A DNA stretch of 35,061 bases from Bacteroidia bacterium (GCA_025054525.1 JANWZJ010000003.1:1-35061); one strand, 5' to 3'. Positions 16,941-26,398 are shown, counted from the stretch's first letter. Numbers and translations are program-made. Notes: generated from the letters alone by a model not told the origin.

Positions 16941-19755
16941 ACCAATCCCTAAGCGCAGCCGCTGTATGACTAGTGGGATGCTCCAACAAACCCCGAACAG
17001 GCCCCTGATATACTACCTCGCCCCCGCGCTCACCCCCCTCCGGCCCTAAATCTATCACCCAATCGGCTTTTGCTATCAAGTCTAAGTTATGCTCAATAAC
17101 GATTAGCGTATGCCCTTTATTTACCAGTTCTCGGAAAGCACTAATCAGCCTCTCCACATCATCAAAGTGTAATCCTGTAGTCGGTTCATCTATAAAGAAG
17201 ACTTGGCCTGAATCCCCACTTCGCAGGTAAGAGAGGAGACGCAAACGCGTAGCTTCTCCGCCAGAGAGTTCTACAGTGGATTGACCCAAACGCAGATAAC
17301 TTAGTCCTACTTCTCGTAGAGGCGAAAGGCGACTAATAATGCATTCCCTTATGCGAGCAGGAATAGAGGGGTGTTTTTGCACAAAATCTATTGCTTCCTC
17401 AGCGGTCATCTCCAGAATATCACTGATAGATTTACCACCCACCTTAATGTCTAAAATGAAGTTTTGGAAGCGCTTACCGCCACAGCTCGGACAGGGAAGC
17501 TGAAGGTCTGCCATGAACTGCATGGAGCGAGTGATGACGCCTTCGCCTTCGCAAGTAGGGCAGCGTCCCCCCGGGTTATTGAATGAGAACATGCTAATAG
17601 ACAGCGCCTGACCGTATTCTTCAGAAGCCAAGGAGAACAATTCTCGGAAACACTCATAAGCCCAAGTGAGCGTAGCTATGACAGATCGACGATTGCGCGG
17701 GATAGAGTCCTGAGTAAGAATAGTAACCCCCGAGTAAGCTGGATAATCAAACAGAAGCGCTTCACAAGCATCTCTATAAGCAAGGGGTATCTCTTGATAA
17801 TACTTTTTGTCAGCCCCGTACTTAGGAGAAGAGCGCTTAGAAGATGAGAGAATGCTAGCCAGGAGATGAATAGCTAAGGTAGTTTTACCCGAGCCGCTCA
17901 CCCCCGTAATCACCGTAAATGCCTGAAAAGGAATGGAGACCGAGATATTTTTGAGATTATGGAGGCAAGCCCCTCGGAGATGTAAGAAGGCACGATCGTG
18001 CATCGGCTTGAACCCAACTGGAGGCCAGCGATGCCTGCGCAGATATTTGGCTGTTTGGGTAAAGCGCTGAAGAAGCTCAGGGAAAGTACCAGTAAAAACT
18101 ACCTCGCCCCCTTTCTCGCCAGCCTCCGGTCCCATTTCTATGATATAGTCTGCTGCCCGCAAGAATGCCTCATCATGTTCTACGACTACGACGGTATTGG
18201 GGGCTTGCTGGAGTTTGCGTATTGCCCGGATGAGTTTCTGGGTATCGCGTGCGTGCAGTCCTATAGTAGGTTCGTCCAGCACATAAATCGCTCCTGTAAG
18301 CTGACTACCCAAAACTGTGGCTAACTGCAAGCGTTGGCTTTCGCCGCCGGAGAGAGTTTCAGCCGCTCGGTCCAGCGTAAGATAATCTAACCCTACCTGC
18401 AAAAGGAAATTGGTACGATGGCTGAGTTGCTCCAGAAGGGGGGCAGCGATACTACGCTTGGGCTCAGGCAAGTCTATAGTTTGAAGCCAGGCTTGAAACT
18501 CCTCTAAGGTCATGCTGAGCACTTGGGGTAGAGAAGTGCCTTGAATGCGCACCCAGCGGGTATCGGGATGAAGACGACTCCCCTCACACATAGGACAGGG
18601 CCCCTCGCCGAAGAAAGCAACTATTTCTCGGATTTTACTTCGCTCCCGCTCTAAAAACTCATAACTTCCGAAAATACCTCGTATTCCTTTGAGCGGATCG
18701 CCCCACCAGAGAAGTCGCTTCTGTTGAGACGTATAACGATAATAAGGTAAATCAGGAGGGATTAGATGAGCTGCTTGCTGGATAAACTCTTCTTCAAATG
18801 CTCTGAGTTCGGGCAGGGCGCACCAGAGGGCTACCAATCCGTCTTTTAGGCTCAGACGCGGATTAGGAATGACCGCCGCAGGGAGAAGGCTCCAAGCCTT
18901 CCCTTTTCCTTGGCACTTCGGACATGCACCATAAGAACTTAGATAGTTGAACAGTTCAGATGTGGGTTCTTGAAAGGTATGACCATCGGCATACAGATGA
19001 CCTGAGAAGGAAAACTCTCCTTTGCCTACTACATATACCCATACTCTCCGATCATGTGCGTACCAGATTTCCTCCAAGGTATCCATGATACGCGCACGCA
19101 ATTCAGCTTCGCTGTGATCTATAAAGACGCGGTCTGCCACGAGATAGAGCGTATCCTCCAGTGGCTCTGTGGGAAACTCAGGATATTCATAAAGTCGCCC
19201 TGCATAGAAGAATCGGTCATAACCGGAGTTAGCGAGTTTCTCTGCCAGCTCATGGAGGGAGTTCGCTTTCATGTCAGGAGGCACGGGGCGCAGCAGCCAG
19301 ATTTCTGTCCCTTCGGGCTGCTGGAGGATAAACTGAAGGACCTCTTCCAGAGTATATCTTTCCACGGGATCGCCGCTAATCGGCGAATAGAGCGTACCCA
19401 CCCGTGCAAATAACAGCCGCAGGTAGGGATAAAGTTCACTGAGGGTGGCGACTGTGGACCGCTGTCCGCTGACGAAGCGATTTTGCGCAAGGGCAATCGC
19501 AGGTGCCAGTCCCTCTATGCGCTCCACTGCAGGTCGCGGCATCCGAGGCAGAAACTGCCTTATGTAAGTGCTCAGGCTCTCTACATAGCTACTGAAGCCT
19601 TCCGCATAGAGGGTGTCAAAAGCCAACGTTGTTTTACCCGACCCGCTCCAGCCGCAGAGCACTGTCAGCTTATGACGCGGTATTTCTACGGTGATGTTCT
19701 TGAGCGTATGTTGGCGCGCCCCTACAATCTTTATCGTCGAGGGGAGGGCCGTCAT
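16912..19755 (-). CDS. uvrA: excinuclease ABC subunit A
   Basis: The 947-residue protein has the full tandem ABC-ATPase layout of UvrA, the damage-recognition subunit of nucleotide excision repair. Walker A motifs lie at 35-42 (GWSGSGKT) and 618-625 (GVSGSGKT). Signature motifs are LSGGESQRLQLA (468-479) and LSGGEATRLRLL, each followed by a Walker B with DEPT. A UvrB-binding-like region occupies about residues 120-250. Zinc-type CxxC pairs occur at 278-281, 387-390 and twice in the second half (CPTCEGEG, CPSCGGKR). The first-half segment LFNYLSSYGACPKC departs from the usual LFSFNNPxGAC, whereas the second half keeps FSFNNPGGRCPTC. It could be the main UvrA or a paralogue. The start overlaps the pckA stop as ATGA. 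Confidence 0.9.
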   Translation of the reverse strand: MTALPSTIKIVGARQHTLKNITVEIPRHKLTVLCGWSGSGKTTLAFDTLYAEGFSSYVESLSTYIRQFLPRMPRPAVERIEGLAPAIALAQNRFVSGQRSTVATLSELYPYLRLLFARVGTLYSPISGDPVERYTLEEVLQFILQQPEGTEIWLLRPVPPDMKANSLHELAEKLANSGYDRFFYAGRLYEYPEFPTEPLEDTLYLVADRVFIDHSEAELRARIMDTLEEIWYAHDRRVWVYVVGKGEFSFSGHLYADGHTFQEPTSELFNYLSSYGACPKCQGKGKAWSLLPAAVIPNPRLSLKDGLVALWCALPELRAFEEEFIQQAAHLIPPDLPYYRYTSQQKRLLWWGDPLKGIRGIFGSYEFLERERSKIREIVAFFGEGPCPMCEGSRLHPDTRWVRIQGTSLPQVLSMTLEEFQAWLQTIDLPEPKRSIAAPLLEQLSHRTNFLLQVGLDYLTLDRAAETLSGGESQRLQLATVLGSQLTGAIYVLDEPTIGLHARDTQKLIRAIRKLQQAPNTVVVVEHDEAFLRAADYIIEMGPEAGEKGGEVVFTGTFPELLQRFTQTAKYLRRHRWPPVGFKPMHDRAFLHLRGACLHNLKNISVSIPFQAFTVITGVSGSGKTTLAIHLLASILSSSKRSSPKYGADKKYYQEIPLAYRDACEALLFDYPAYSGVTILTQDSIPRNRRSVIATLTWAYECFRELFSLASEEYGQALSISMFSFNNPGGRCPTCEGEGVITRSMQFMADLQLPCPSCGGKRFQNFILDIKVGGKSISDILEMTAEEAIDFVQKHPSIPARIRECIISRLSPLREVGLSYLRLGQSTVELSGGEATRLRLLSYLRSGDSGQVFFIDEPTTGLHFDDVERLISAFRELVNKGHTLIVIEHNLDLIAKADWVIDLGPEGGERGGEVVYQGPVRGLLEHPTSHTAAALRDWYANNRTDRR

Positions 19756-21347
19756 GAAAAAACTACCGCTGCGGGGTCTGGTTGTGCGCTGTGGATTTCA
19801 GCCGAAGCAAATGACGCGTACTTCTGGAAGTTTTGACGGAAAAGTTCCGCCAGTTTGCGGGCTTGTTGGTCATATTGATTCGGATCAGGCCAAGTATTGC
19901 GCGGGATGAGATACTCAGGAGGCACGCCCGGCACATGCATAGGTATAGCCAGCCGAAAGATAGGCTCCGTATAGTAAGATACATTTTCCAGCTCTCCACG
20001 CAAGGCAGCTCGTATCATTGCCCGTGTGTAGGGTAAGGGCATGCGTTTGCCTATCCCATAAGGCCCCCCCGTCCAACCCGTATTGATGAGCCACACCCTC
20101 ACATCATGTTTCTCTATTTTTTCGCCAAAAAGCTCAGCATACCGCGTAGGATGAAGGGGTAAAAATGCTTGTCCAAAACAGGCGGAGAAAGTGGCTTGGG
20201 GTTCTTTGATACCTGCTTCTGTGCCTGCGACTTTAGCTGTGTAGCCCGAGAGAAAATGATACATCGTTTGCGCTTTAGTGAGGCGAGCGATAGGCGGAAG
20301 CACCCCAAAGGCATCCGCCGTAAGTAGAAAGATATGCCGAGGGTGCCCCCCCACCGAGGGAAGAACAGCTCCGGGAATATAAGATAAAGGATACGCGGCT
20401 CGCGTATTCTCTGTTATGCTGGCATCATCAAAGTTGATAGTGCGCGTATTAGGGACGAAAGTTACGTTTTCTACTACTGTGCCATATCGGATAGCAGCCC
20501 AGATTTGAGGTTCTTTTTCTGAAGAGAGATTGATACACTTTGCATAGCATCCCCCTTCAAAGTTGAAGATACCTATATCATCCCAGCCATGTTCATCATC
20601 GCCGATAAGTCTACGCTCATGATCCGCAGAGAGAGTGGTTTTCCCTGTGCCTGAAAGTCCGAAAAATAATGCAACATCGCCAGCTGAACCGACATTAGCC
20701 GAACAGTGCATCGGCATAACGCCCCGCTGCGGAAGAAGGTAGTTGAGCAGGGTAAATATACTTTTCTTCATCTCACCCGCATAAGCCGAACCGCCTATAA
20801 GGATTAGGCGACGACTTAGGTTGAGGATTGTGAAGTTATGCTGACGAGTGCCATCTATGGCAGGCTCCGCGCGAAAACCTGGTACGACTATCATAAGATA
20901 GTCTGGCTCAAACCGTTCTAACTCTTCAGGAGCCGGCTCAATAAAGAGATTTCTCACGAAGAGGTTATGCCAGGGCAGTTCATTCACGACCCGTATGCGG
21001 ATACGATAATCGGGACGCGCCACAGCATAAACATCTCGGAGGTAAAGAGTTTTGTTTTGGAGATAAGCGCGCACTCGTTGGTAGAGTAGATCAAACTTTT
21101 CTTCGGGGAGGGGATTATTCACTTCGCCCCACCAAATCAGATTTTCTGTAAAGCCATCGCGTACAACGAACTTATCCCTCGGAGCTCGCCCTGTGAATTC
21201 ACCCGTCCTCACAACAAGTGCGCCATTCTCCGCGAGTGCCCCTTGTCCTTCTCGTAGTGTGTGTTCAATCAGTTCAGAGATAGGCAAGTTAGCATACACC
21301 TTGTCGGTTAGATTGCTTTTGCGAGGTTGGGTGGCAGGAGGAAACAT
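19752..21347 (-). CDS. pckA: phosphoenolpyruvate carboxykinase (ATP)
   Basis: The 531-residue enzyme converts oxaloacetate and ATP to phosphoenolpyruvate, CO2 and ADP, the first committed step of gluconeogenesis. The ATP-type signature LIGDDEHGW lies at 247-255 and the kinase-1a P-loop GLSGTGKT at 230-237. The substrate-binding segments RTGEFTGRAPRDKF (47-60) and SAYAGEMKKS (187-196) are intact. Length is normal. It is the first gene of a minus-strand run continuing into uvrA (four-base overlap) and is divergent from an Lrp/AsnC-type regulator, which may respond to the same nutritional state. Confidence 0.97.
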   Translation of the reverse strand: MFPPATQPRKSNLTDKVYANLPISELIEHTLREGQGALAENGALVVRTGEFTGRAPRDKFVVRDGFTENLIWWGEVNNPLPEEKFDLLYQRVRAYLQNKTLYLRDVYAVARPDYRIRIRVVNELPWHNLFVRNLFIEPAPEELERFEPDYLMIVVPGFRAEPAIDGTRQHNFTILNLSRRLILIGGSAYAGEMKKSIFTLLNYLLPQRGVMPMHCSANVGSAGDVALFFGLSGTGKTTLSADHERRLIGDDEHGWDDIGIFNFEGGCYAKCINLSSEKEPQIWAAIRYGTVVENVTFVPNTRTINFDDASITENTRAAYPLSYIPGAVLPSVGGHPRHIFLLTADAFGVLPPIARLTKAQTMYHFLSGYTAKVAGTEAGIKEPQATFSACFGQAFLPLHPTRYAELFGEKIEKHDVRVWLINTGWTGGPYGIGKRMPLPYTRAMIRAALRGELENVSYYTEPIFRLAIPMHVPGVPPEYLIPRNTWPDPNQYDQQARKLAELFRQNFQKYASFASAEIHSAQPDPAAVVFS

Positions 21348-21351
21348 ACCG

Positions 21352-21383
21352 CAAAGCTATGCTTTATCCGAGCAAAATACAAG
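21352..21383 (-). promoter_or_regulatory. promoter of pckA, leaderless type
   Basis: Reading on the minus strand, CTTG at 21383-21380 is followed after 20 bases by TAGCTTTG at 21359-21352. The second element matches TAnnTTTG, the first is one base from TTTG, and the spacing is the Bacteroidota standard. The box ends five bases before the pckA ATG. Confidence 0.75.
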
Positions 21384-21445
21384 TGCAGACCCTCTGAGGA
21401 AAAATAGTGGATATGGAGGTTGCGGTTACTATAGAGAAGATTAGC

Positions 21446-21453
21446 TAACTTTG
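21446..21453 (+). promoter_or_regulatory. -7 box of the Lrp/AsnC regulator operon
   Basis: TAACTTTG matches TAnnTTTG. Unlike the other boxes it lies 36 bases before the chosen ATG (21489), so this transcript should carry a leader of about 30 bases. The intergenic region is shared with the divergent pckA promoter, whose elements lie 63 or more bases away. Confidence 0.6.
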
Positions 21454-21488
21454 TGCGCGATAGTATTTATTCCGAAAATACCAATCGT

Positions 21489-22040
21489 ATGAAGAAGCGT
21501 CGCGAAAACATGGACCAGTTGGACTACAAGCTGCTATCAGTGCTTGCGGAAGACCCGACTCGTTCCTATTCTAAGGTGAAGGAAAGGTTGGGAATCTCCA
21601 TGGGCACTATCTATCTACGCAGGCAGCGTCTTCAAGAATGGGGCGTCATTAGAGGAGCTCAGCTTATTCTGGATCCGCAGAAGCTGGGATACGCTTTTTC
21701 TATAAGCGTACGCATGCGCGTGCCCGATATTCAGAAATCCATAGAGCTACTCAAGCAGCGTTCAGAAGTAAGTTCTGCTTATGTGCTGGTAGGAGATAGA
21801 AACCTCCTAGTGCATGCCTATGCACGCAGTATGAACGACGTACAAGAGTTGCTTCAGTACTTTTCACGAGAACTGCGTGCAGAGCAGATAGATTATCAAG
21901 TCGTATTAGACGCACCCCTTTCGCGAGGCGTACCTATTCCAGGAGTTGCGGAAGAGTCTTCTTCTCGCAAGCGCGCTTCCAGCCGTTCCACCAAATCCAC
22001 GAGTAGTTCTAAATCCTCCTCTAAGGGCTCCCGAAAGTAA
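21489..22040 (+). CDS. Lrp/AsnC family transcriptional regulator with Ser/Lys-rich tail
   Basis: The protein has an N-terminal winged helix-turn-helix (MDQLDYKLLSVLAEDPTRS, then VKERLGISMGTIYLRRQRLQEWGVIRG) and a C-terminal ligand-binding ferredoxin-like (RAM/AsnC) domain from about residue 60 to 145. An in-frame GTG at 21453 overlaps the promoter box, so the ATG at 21489 is preferred, giving 183 residues. Unusually, the last 30 or so residues form a low-complexity tail of Ser, Lys and Arg (SSSRKRASSRSTKS and on), not part of the family and possibly a nonspecific nucleic-acid-binding extension. It is divergent from pckA and heads a run into rsmI. The effector and targets are unknown. Confidence 0.85.
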   Translation: MKKRRENMDQLDYKLLSVLAEDPTRSYSKVKERLGISMGTIYLRRQRLQEWGVIRGAQLILDPQKLGYAFSISVRMRVPDIQKSIELLKQRSEVSSAYVLVGDRNLLVHAYARSMNDVQELLQYFSRELRAEQIDYQVVLDAPLSRGVPIPGVAEESSSRKRASSRSTKSTSSSKSSSKGSRK

Positions 22041-22049
22041 TCGGTCGGC

Positions 22050-22745
22050 TTGCAGGGCCTGTGGGTAGTGCCCACCCCTATTGGAAATCTCAGTGATATT
22101 ACACTGAGAGGAATAGAAGTTTTGCGGAGTGCGGATGTGATATGGTGTGAAGATACCCGCCACACCCGCAAGCTCCTTTCTCATTATAGCATAGGGGGAA
22201 AGTTGCTTCGCTCCTATCACATGGCAAATGAGCGCCAAGCTCTACCCCGTCTTTTTGACGAAGCTCAGGTCAAAGACTGGAAGGTAGCCTTGGTAACAGA
22301 TGGGGGCATGCCTGGGATTGCAGACCCGGGATTTTTGGCAATAAGAGAGGCATATCGTAGAAAAATTCCTGTGTCTGTACTACCTGGCCCGAATGCCGCT
22401 CTCACCGCCTTGGTAGCCAGTGGTCTGCCCTGTGATCGTTTTATTTTTGAAGGATTCATGCCCCGAAAGGGGCTACTTTCCTACCTATCTGCCTTTCAGC
22501 AAGAGGAACGAACGGTAATCTGGTATGAGTCGCCTCATAGGATTGTCCGTACCATAAACGCACTTGCAGACATATTAGGCGCTGCACGGTGGGCAGCCGT
22601 TGTACGCGAACTGAGTAAAATATACGAAGAAGTGCGCCGCGGCCCCTTAGGGCGATTGCGCAGCGATATACAAGCAAATCCTCCCCGCGGTGAAGTGGTC
22701 CTTCTCTTGTCAGGCGTCTCCTACCAAGAGCCCCTATACGTTTAG
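22050..22745 (+). CDS. rsmI: 16S rRNA (cytidine-1402-2'-O)-methyltransferase
   Basis: The 231-residue product is a tetrapyrrole-methylase-fold enzyme of the RsmI type, which methylates the ribose of C1402 in the decoding centre of 16S rRNA using S-adenosylmethionine. Diagnostic segments are VVPTPIGNLSDITLRG at the N-terminus, CEDTRHTRKLL, VTDGGMPGIADPG, and LPGPNAALTALVASGLPCDRF followed by EGFMPRK. The start is a TTG at 22050, placing the conserved TPIGNL motif at the usual distance; there is no ATG nearby. The usual SDAGTPxISDPG loop here reads TDGGMPGIADPG, a mild variation. The 3' end overlaps the chosen lnt start by 56 bases. Confidence 0.94.
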   Translation: MQGLWVVPTPIGNLSDITLRGIEVLRSADVIWCEDTRHTRKLLSHYSIGGKLLRSYHMANERQALPRLFDEAQVKDWKVALVTDGGMPGIADPGFLAIREAYRRKIPVSVLPGPNAALTALVASGLPCDRFIFEGFMPRKGLLSYLSAFQQEERTVIWYESPHRIVRTINALADILGAARWAAVVRELSKIYEEVRRGPLGRLRSDIQANPPRGEVVLLLSGVSYQEPLYV

Positions 22746-24252
22746 TCTCCTCGCGGGACTATTAGCTGGCTTGGCTTTTCCCCCTATTTCGCAGCCCTGG
22801 CTCTTATGGATGGCATTTCCTCTGTGGTGGAAGGTAGCCCAAACCCGAGCATTATACGCAGGGCTGTTTGTCTGGAATTTCATCGGGTGCTATTGGCTTA
22901 TGCTAACTGCCCTGAGTGCGCCCGACCTTCAGGAAGCTATCCTCAGCTTAGGCGCAGGTGCCACAGCAATTCTGGTCAATCCCCTTCTCATGCTAATCCC
23001 CTTCTTCTTATGGCGGGTGCTTCACCGAGGGCTCGGTCTACCCTTATCTCCTTGGAGCTTTATACCTTTTTGGGGGACTTTTGAATATCTGCACTTTCAG
23101 TGGGAGCTTAGCTGGGATTGGCTGGCTTTGGGATTGGCATGGAGTGAATGGAGCCCCCTCCGCACAGTGGCAGCCTGGGTAGGCCCTCTCGGAGTATCGC
23201 TCTGGACACTCATCGGCGCCGCATGGATAGCCGAATACCACTGGGGAAAAGCTCTCATTTGGATTATAGGGGTGCCTTTTTTGACTTCCATTATCCCGCA
23301 GTCATCCTCCACTAAGCCGCCTCGTAGCGTCTGGATTATTCAGCCTAACATAGACCCTTATGTCAAGTTCTCCGATTTTCCCCCTGACTCCCAGCTCAAA
23401 TACCTCCTTTCGTTTCTCCCTGCCGCCCCCGCAAAAGGAAGTCTCATTATTTTCCCCGAAACAGCCATTCCTGTGGGCGTAAGTATAGACTACTGGCGAG
23501 AAGACCCGTTTCTTCAGCCCTTCTTCGCTTATGCCCAGCAGCATCAGGTCAATATCCTCTTGGGCATAGTCGGCTACAAATACTTAGAGAGGGACAAAAA
23601 GCCACCCGTATCCGCTAATCCTCTTCCAGATGGACGCTACTACGAAAGCTATAATGCAGCTCTCCTCCTGCGCCCCGACACCGCTTTTCTTCATATTAAG
23701 GATAGGCTTGTGCCCTTCGTAGAACGAACGCCTTACTTAGAAACGCTACCTTTTTTGAAGGAATGGATGATAGAACTGGGCGGAGGGTTCGGACAGTTTG
23801 GTAAGCCTGAGCGCCAAACTACTCTCCCCTTATATCCGGACGAAACTCCCATGGCTGTAGCGGTATGCTATGAGAGTATTTTCGTCCATGATGTGCGCAA
23901 GCGGCTGCTTCCAGCTCCTACTTTCTTAGCCGTGATTACCAACGATGGCTGGTGGAAAAAAAGCTCAGGGTATTATCAACATTTGAGTTATGGACGGATG
24001 ACTGCAGCGACCTTAGGAGTGCCCGTGCTTAGAGCGGCGAATACGGGGGTATCTGCTTTTTTATCGGCTTCTGGTGAAATAGCCAGTAGCTTAGAATATG
24101 CCCAAGCAGGGACACTCTATCAGAAGGTAGCCCCACAAACTCCTACAACTGGTTATGTTCGGTGGGGCGAATGGGGGTGGGGGGGGCTGGTTATCTTTGC
24201 CTCTATCGTATGGATAATACGCTTGTGGCTGTTCCGGCGCTCCTCCGCTTAG
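22690..24252 (+). CDS. lnt: apolipoprotein N-acyltransferase
   Basis: The 520-residue inner-membrane enzyme transfers a fatty acid to the N-terminal cysteine of apolipoproteins, completing triacylated lipoprotein maturation. The N-terminal 200 residues contain several membrane helices; the nitrilase-like domain carries the catalytic triad Glu257 (FPETAIP), Lys337 (HIKDRLVPF) and Cys393 (AVCYES), and a final helix lies at the C-terminus. A GTG at 22690 is used; it overlaps rsmI by 56 bases, and no better start lies between it and the first helix. The end overlaps the inositol-monophosphatase-family gene by 43 bases. Confidence 0.92.
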   Translation: MKWSFSCQASPTKSPYTFSLLAGLLAGLAFPPISQPWLLWMAFPLWWKVAQTRALYAGLFVWNFIGCYWLMLTALSAPDLQEAILSLGAGATAILVNPLLMLIPFFLWRVLHRGLGLPLSPWSFIPFWGTFEYLHFQWELSWDWLALGLAWSEWSPLRTVAAWVGPLGVSLWTLIGAAWIAEYHWGKALIWIIGVPFLTSIIPQSSSTKPPRSVWIIQPNIDPYVKFSDFPPDSQLKYLLSFLPAAPAKGSLIIFPETAIPVGVSIDYWREDPFLQPFFAYAQQHQVNILLGIVGYKYLERDKKPPVSANPLPDGRYYESYNAALLLRPDTAFLHIKDRLVPFVERTPYLETLPFLKEWMIELGGGFGQFGKPERQTTLPLYPDETPMAVAVCYESIFVHDVRKRLLPAPTFLAVITNDGWWKKSSGYYQHLSYGRMTAATLGVPVLRAANTGVSAFLSASGEIASSLEYAQAGTLYQKVAPQTPTTGYVRWGEWGWGGLVIFASIVWIIRLWLFRRSSA

Positions 24253-25028
24253 TGCGAGAGGTGGGGGATTATCTGAGAGAGGAGTTCTACCGATTTGACC
24301 GCCGGGCGACCGAGTACAAAACCGCACGAGACCCTGTCTCTTATGTAGATAGAACTGCTGAAAATATGCTTCAGGAGCGATGCATGCGCTTACTTCCTGA
24401 GGCAGGCTTTATTCTGGAGGAAAGCGGCAGCTCCGACCTCAATAAGCCCCTCCTCTGGGTAATAGACCCTCTGGATGGAACAAAGAACTTCGTACATGGC
24501 ATACCACTTTTCGGAATAAGCGTGGCGCTTTTAGTAGAAAAAAAGCCAGTAGCGGGCGTAGTCTATTCTGTGATGCAGGATGAAGCTTTCTGGGCTGTGC
24601 GAGGAAATGGTGCCTTCCGAGAGAAAGAACGAATTTATGTGCGGGAAGTGGAAGACCCAGACAAAGTTCTTGTCGTAACGGGCTTTACTTACCGAGATAA
24701 AGCCCGCTCTGAGAAATATTTCATCGCCCTGAATGAAGTAATGCGCCGTTTTGGAGGGCTGCGCCGATTGGGTTCAGCGGCGTTGGATTTGGCTTATGTG
24801 GCTGCGGGCAGAATGGATGTATTTTTTGAAATGGACCTCAATCCTTGGGATGTAGCAGCGGGTAGCCTCTTAGTAGAAGAAGCCGGCGGCAAAGTCACTA
24901 CTTTTACTGGTGAGTCAGATTTTCTCTGGGGCAACGAGATATTGGCAGGAAGTCCTTGGGGGCATGAGGCGCTCCGCCAGGTCCTTCAAGAAGCAGGATT
25001 CACTTCCCCAGCGCCTCAGCTTTCGTAG
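24210..25028 (+). CDS. inositol monophosphatase family protein
   Basis: The 272-residue product is a magnesium-dependent phosphatase of the inositol monophosphatase superfamily (SuhB, CysQ and fructose-bisphosphatase relatives). The metal site is shown by EESG (70-73) and the WVIDPLDGTKNFVHGIP motif with Asp86 and Asp89, and the C-terminal signature NPWDVAAGSLLVEEAGG is intact. The frame extends back to 24162, but that N-terminus is unlike the family (Gly-rich, reading through the end of lnt), so ATG at 24210 is preferred. The substrate may be inositol phosphate, a nucleotide phosphate or a sugar phosphate; sequence alone does not decide. It is nine bases upstream of the beta-glycosidase. Confidence 0.9.
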   Translation: MDNTLVAVPALLRLVREVGDYLREEFYRFDRRATEYKTARDPVSYVDRTAENMLQERCMRLLPEAGFILEESGSSDLNKPLLWVIDPLDGTKNFVHGIPLFGISVALLVEKKPVAGVVYSVMQDEAFWAVRGNGAFREKERIYVREVEDPDKVLVVTGFTYRDKARSEKYFIALNEVMRRFGGLRRLGSAALDLAYVAAGRMDVFFEMDLNPWDVAAGSLLVEEAGGKVTTFTGESDFLWGNEILAGSPWGHEALRQVLQEAGFTSPAPQLS

Positions 25029-25037
25029 TTTAGAGGT

Positions 25038-26396
25038 ATGCGCCTTGGAGAAGGTATTCGGAGAGAAGATTTTGGAAAAGATTTTCACTGGGGTGTAGCC
25101 GTTTCCGCTTATCAAATAGAAGGTGGATGGCAAGCAGACGGTAAAGGTCCTTCTATCTGGGATGCTTTCGTGCGCCGCGCAGGTAAAATAGACCGCCGGG
25201 AAACCGGTGATGTGGCTTGCGACTTCTACCACCGATACTTAGAGGATATTCAGCTCATGCGGGAGCTTAGTATTCCTGCTTTCCGATTCTCTATTTCTTG
25301 GCCTCGGATTCTGCCCGAAGGAAAAGGAAAGCCAAACCCCGAGGGCATCCGATTTTATCACCAGGTCATAGACGCTTGCTTAGCTGCAAATATAGAACCG
25401 TGGGTCACCCTGTATCACTGGGATTTGCCGCTGGCTTTAGAAGAGGCTTATGGCGGGTGGGCAGACCGAAAAATCATAGAGGACTTTCTAAACTACGCCG
25501 AACTCTGCGCTAAAGAATATGGCGGCAAGGTCAAATACTGGATGATTCTCAATGAACCTCTGGCATTTACGATATTAGGTTATTTACTGGGGGTACATGC
25601 GCCAGGTCACCGAAGTGTTCAGAAGTTTTTAGCTGCAGTTCATCACGCCGCCCTGGTACAAGCCGAAGGGATTCGCCTCCTCAAAAGTCTCTTGCCTAAG
25701 GCAGTGATAGGTACGACTTTTTCTGTCTCTCCTACCTTTCCCCACCGCCCTAATAACCCCAAAGACATAGCGGCTGCCCGCCGATTTGACGCACTCTTCA
25801 ATCGTATCTTCATAGAACCGCTCTTAGGAAAAGGATACCCCGTAAATGAACTACCCCTCTTACGCGACATCTACAATAAATATCTGCGTCCCGGAGATGA
25901 AGAACGCCTCCGAGCCAATCCTGATTTTATCGGCATCCAGAACTACACCCGAGAAGCTATAAAACACCATGCACTGATTCCTTACATTAAGGCGCGCACT
26001 ATACCTGCGAAACGCCGCGGCGTCCCCTATCATGCGATGGGATGGGAAGTGTATCCAGAGAGTATGTACCTTATTTTGAAGCAGTTTAGCCAATACGACC
26101 CTAATCTTACCTTTATCATCACAGAAAGCGGTTATGCAGGGGAGGGGGAAACTACACAAGATACACCGCGCCTTGAGTATCTCAAAGCCGTATTGAGACA
26201 AATCCATCGCGCTAAGCAAGAAGGCATCCGGGTGGAAGGTTACTTCATCTGGACGCTTATGGACAACTTTGAGTGGGCAGAGGGGTATCGCCCTCAGTTT
26301 GGAATCGTATACGTGGATAGAGCAACCCTGCGCCGACAGCCCAAAGCATCCGCCCACTGGTACAAAAAGTTTTTAGAGAATAAAGAGGCGATTTAG
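25038..26396 (+). CDS. family 1 glycoside hydrolase (beta-glucosidase)
   Basis: The 452-residue protein is a GH1 retaining beta-glycosidase with the normal length and (beta/alpha)8 signatures. The N-terminal signature FHWGVAVSAYQIEGGW, the acid/base Glu173 in LNEP and the nucleophile Glu363 in ITESGYA are present, as is the substrate-binding NFEWAEGY segment near the C-terminus. No signal peptide is seen, so it should act on imported oligosaccharides or glycosides in the cytoplasm. ITESG replaces the more usual ITENG, a variation known in the family. It sits between the phosphatase and the ABC exporter. The preferred sugar cannot be determined. Confidence 0.95.
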   Translation: MRLGEGIRREDFGKDFHWGVAVSAYQIEGGWQADGKGPSIWDAFVRRAGKIDRRETGDVACDFYHRYLEDIQLMRELSIPAFRFSISWPRILPEGKGKPNPEGIRFYHQVIDACLAANIEPWVTLYHWDLPLALEEAYGGWADRKIIEDFLNYAELCAKEYGGKVKYWMILNEPLAFTILGYLLGVHAPGHRSVQKFLAAVHHAALVQAEGIRLLKSLLPKAVIGTTFSVSPTFPHRPNNPKDIAAARRFDALFNRIFIEPLLGKGYPVNELPLLRDIYNKYLRPGDEERLRANPDFIGIQNYTREAIKHHALIPYIKARTIPAKRRGVPYHAMGWEVYPESMYLILKQFSQYDPNLTFIITESGYAGEGETTQDTPRLEYLKAVLRQIHRAKQEGIRVEGYFIWTLMDNFEWAEGYRPQFGIVYVDRATLRRQPKASAHWYKKFLENKEAI

Positions 26397-26398
26397 GC

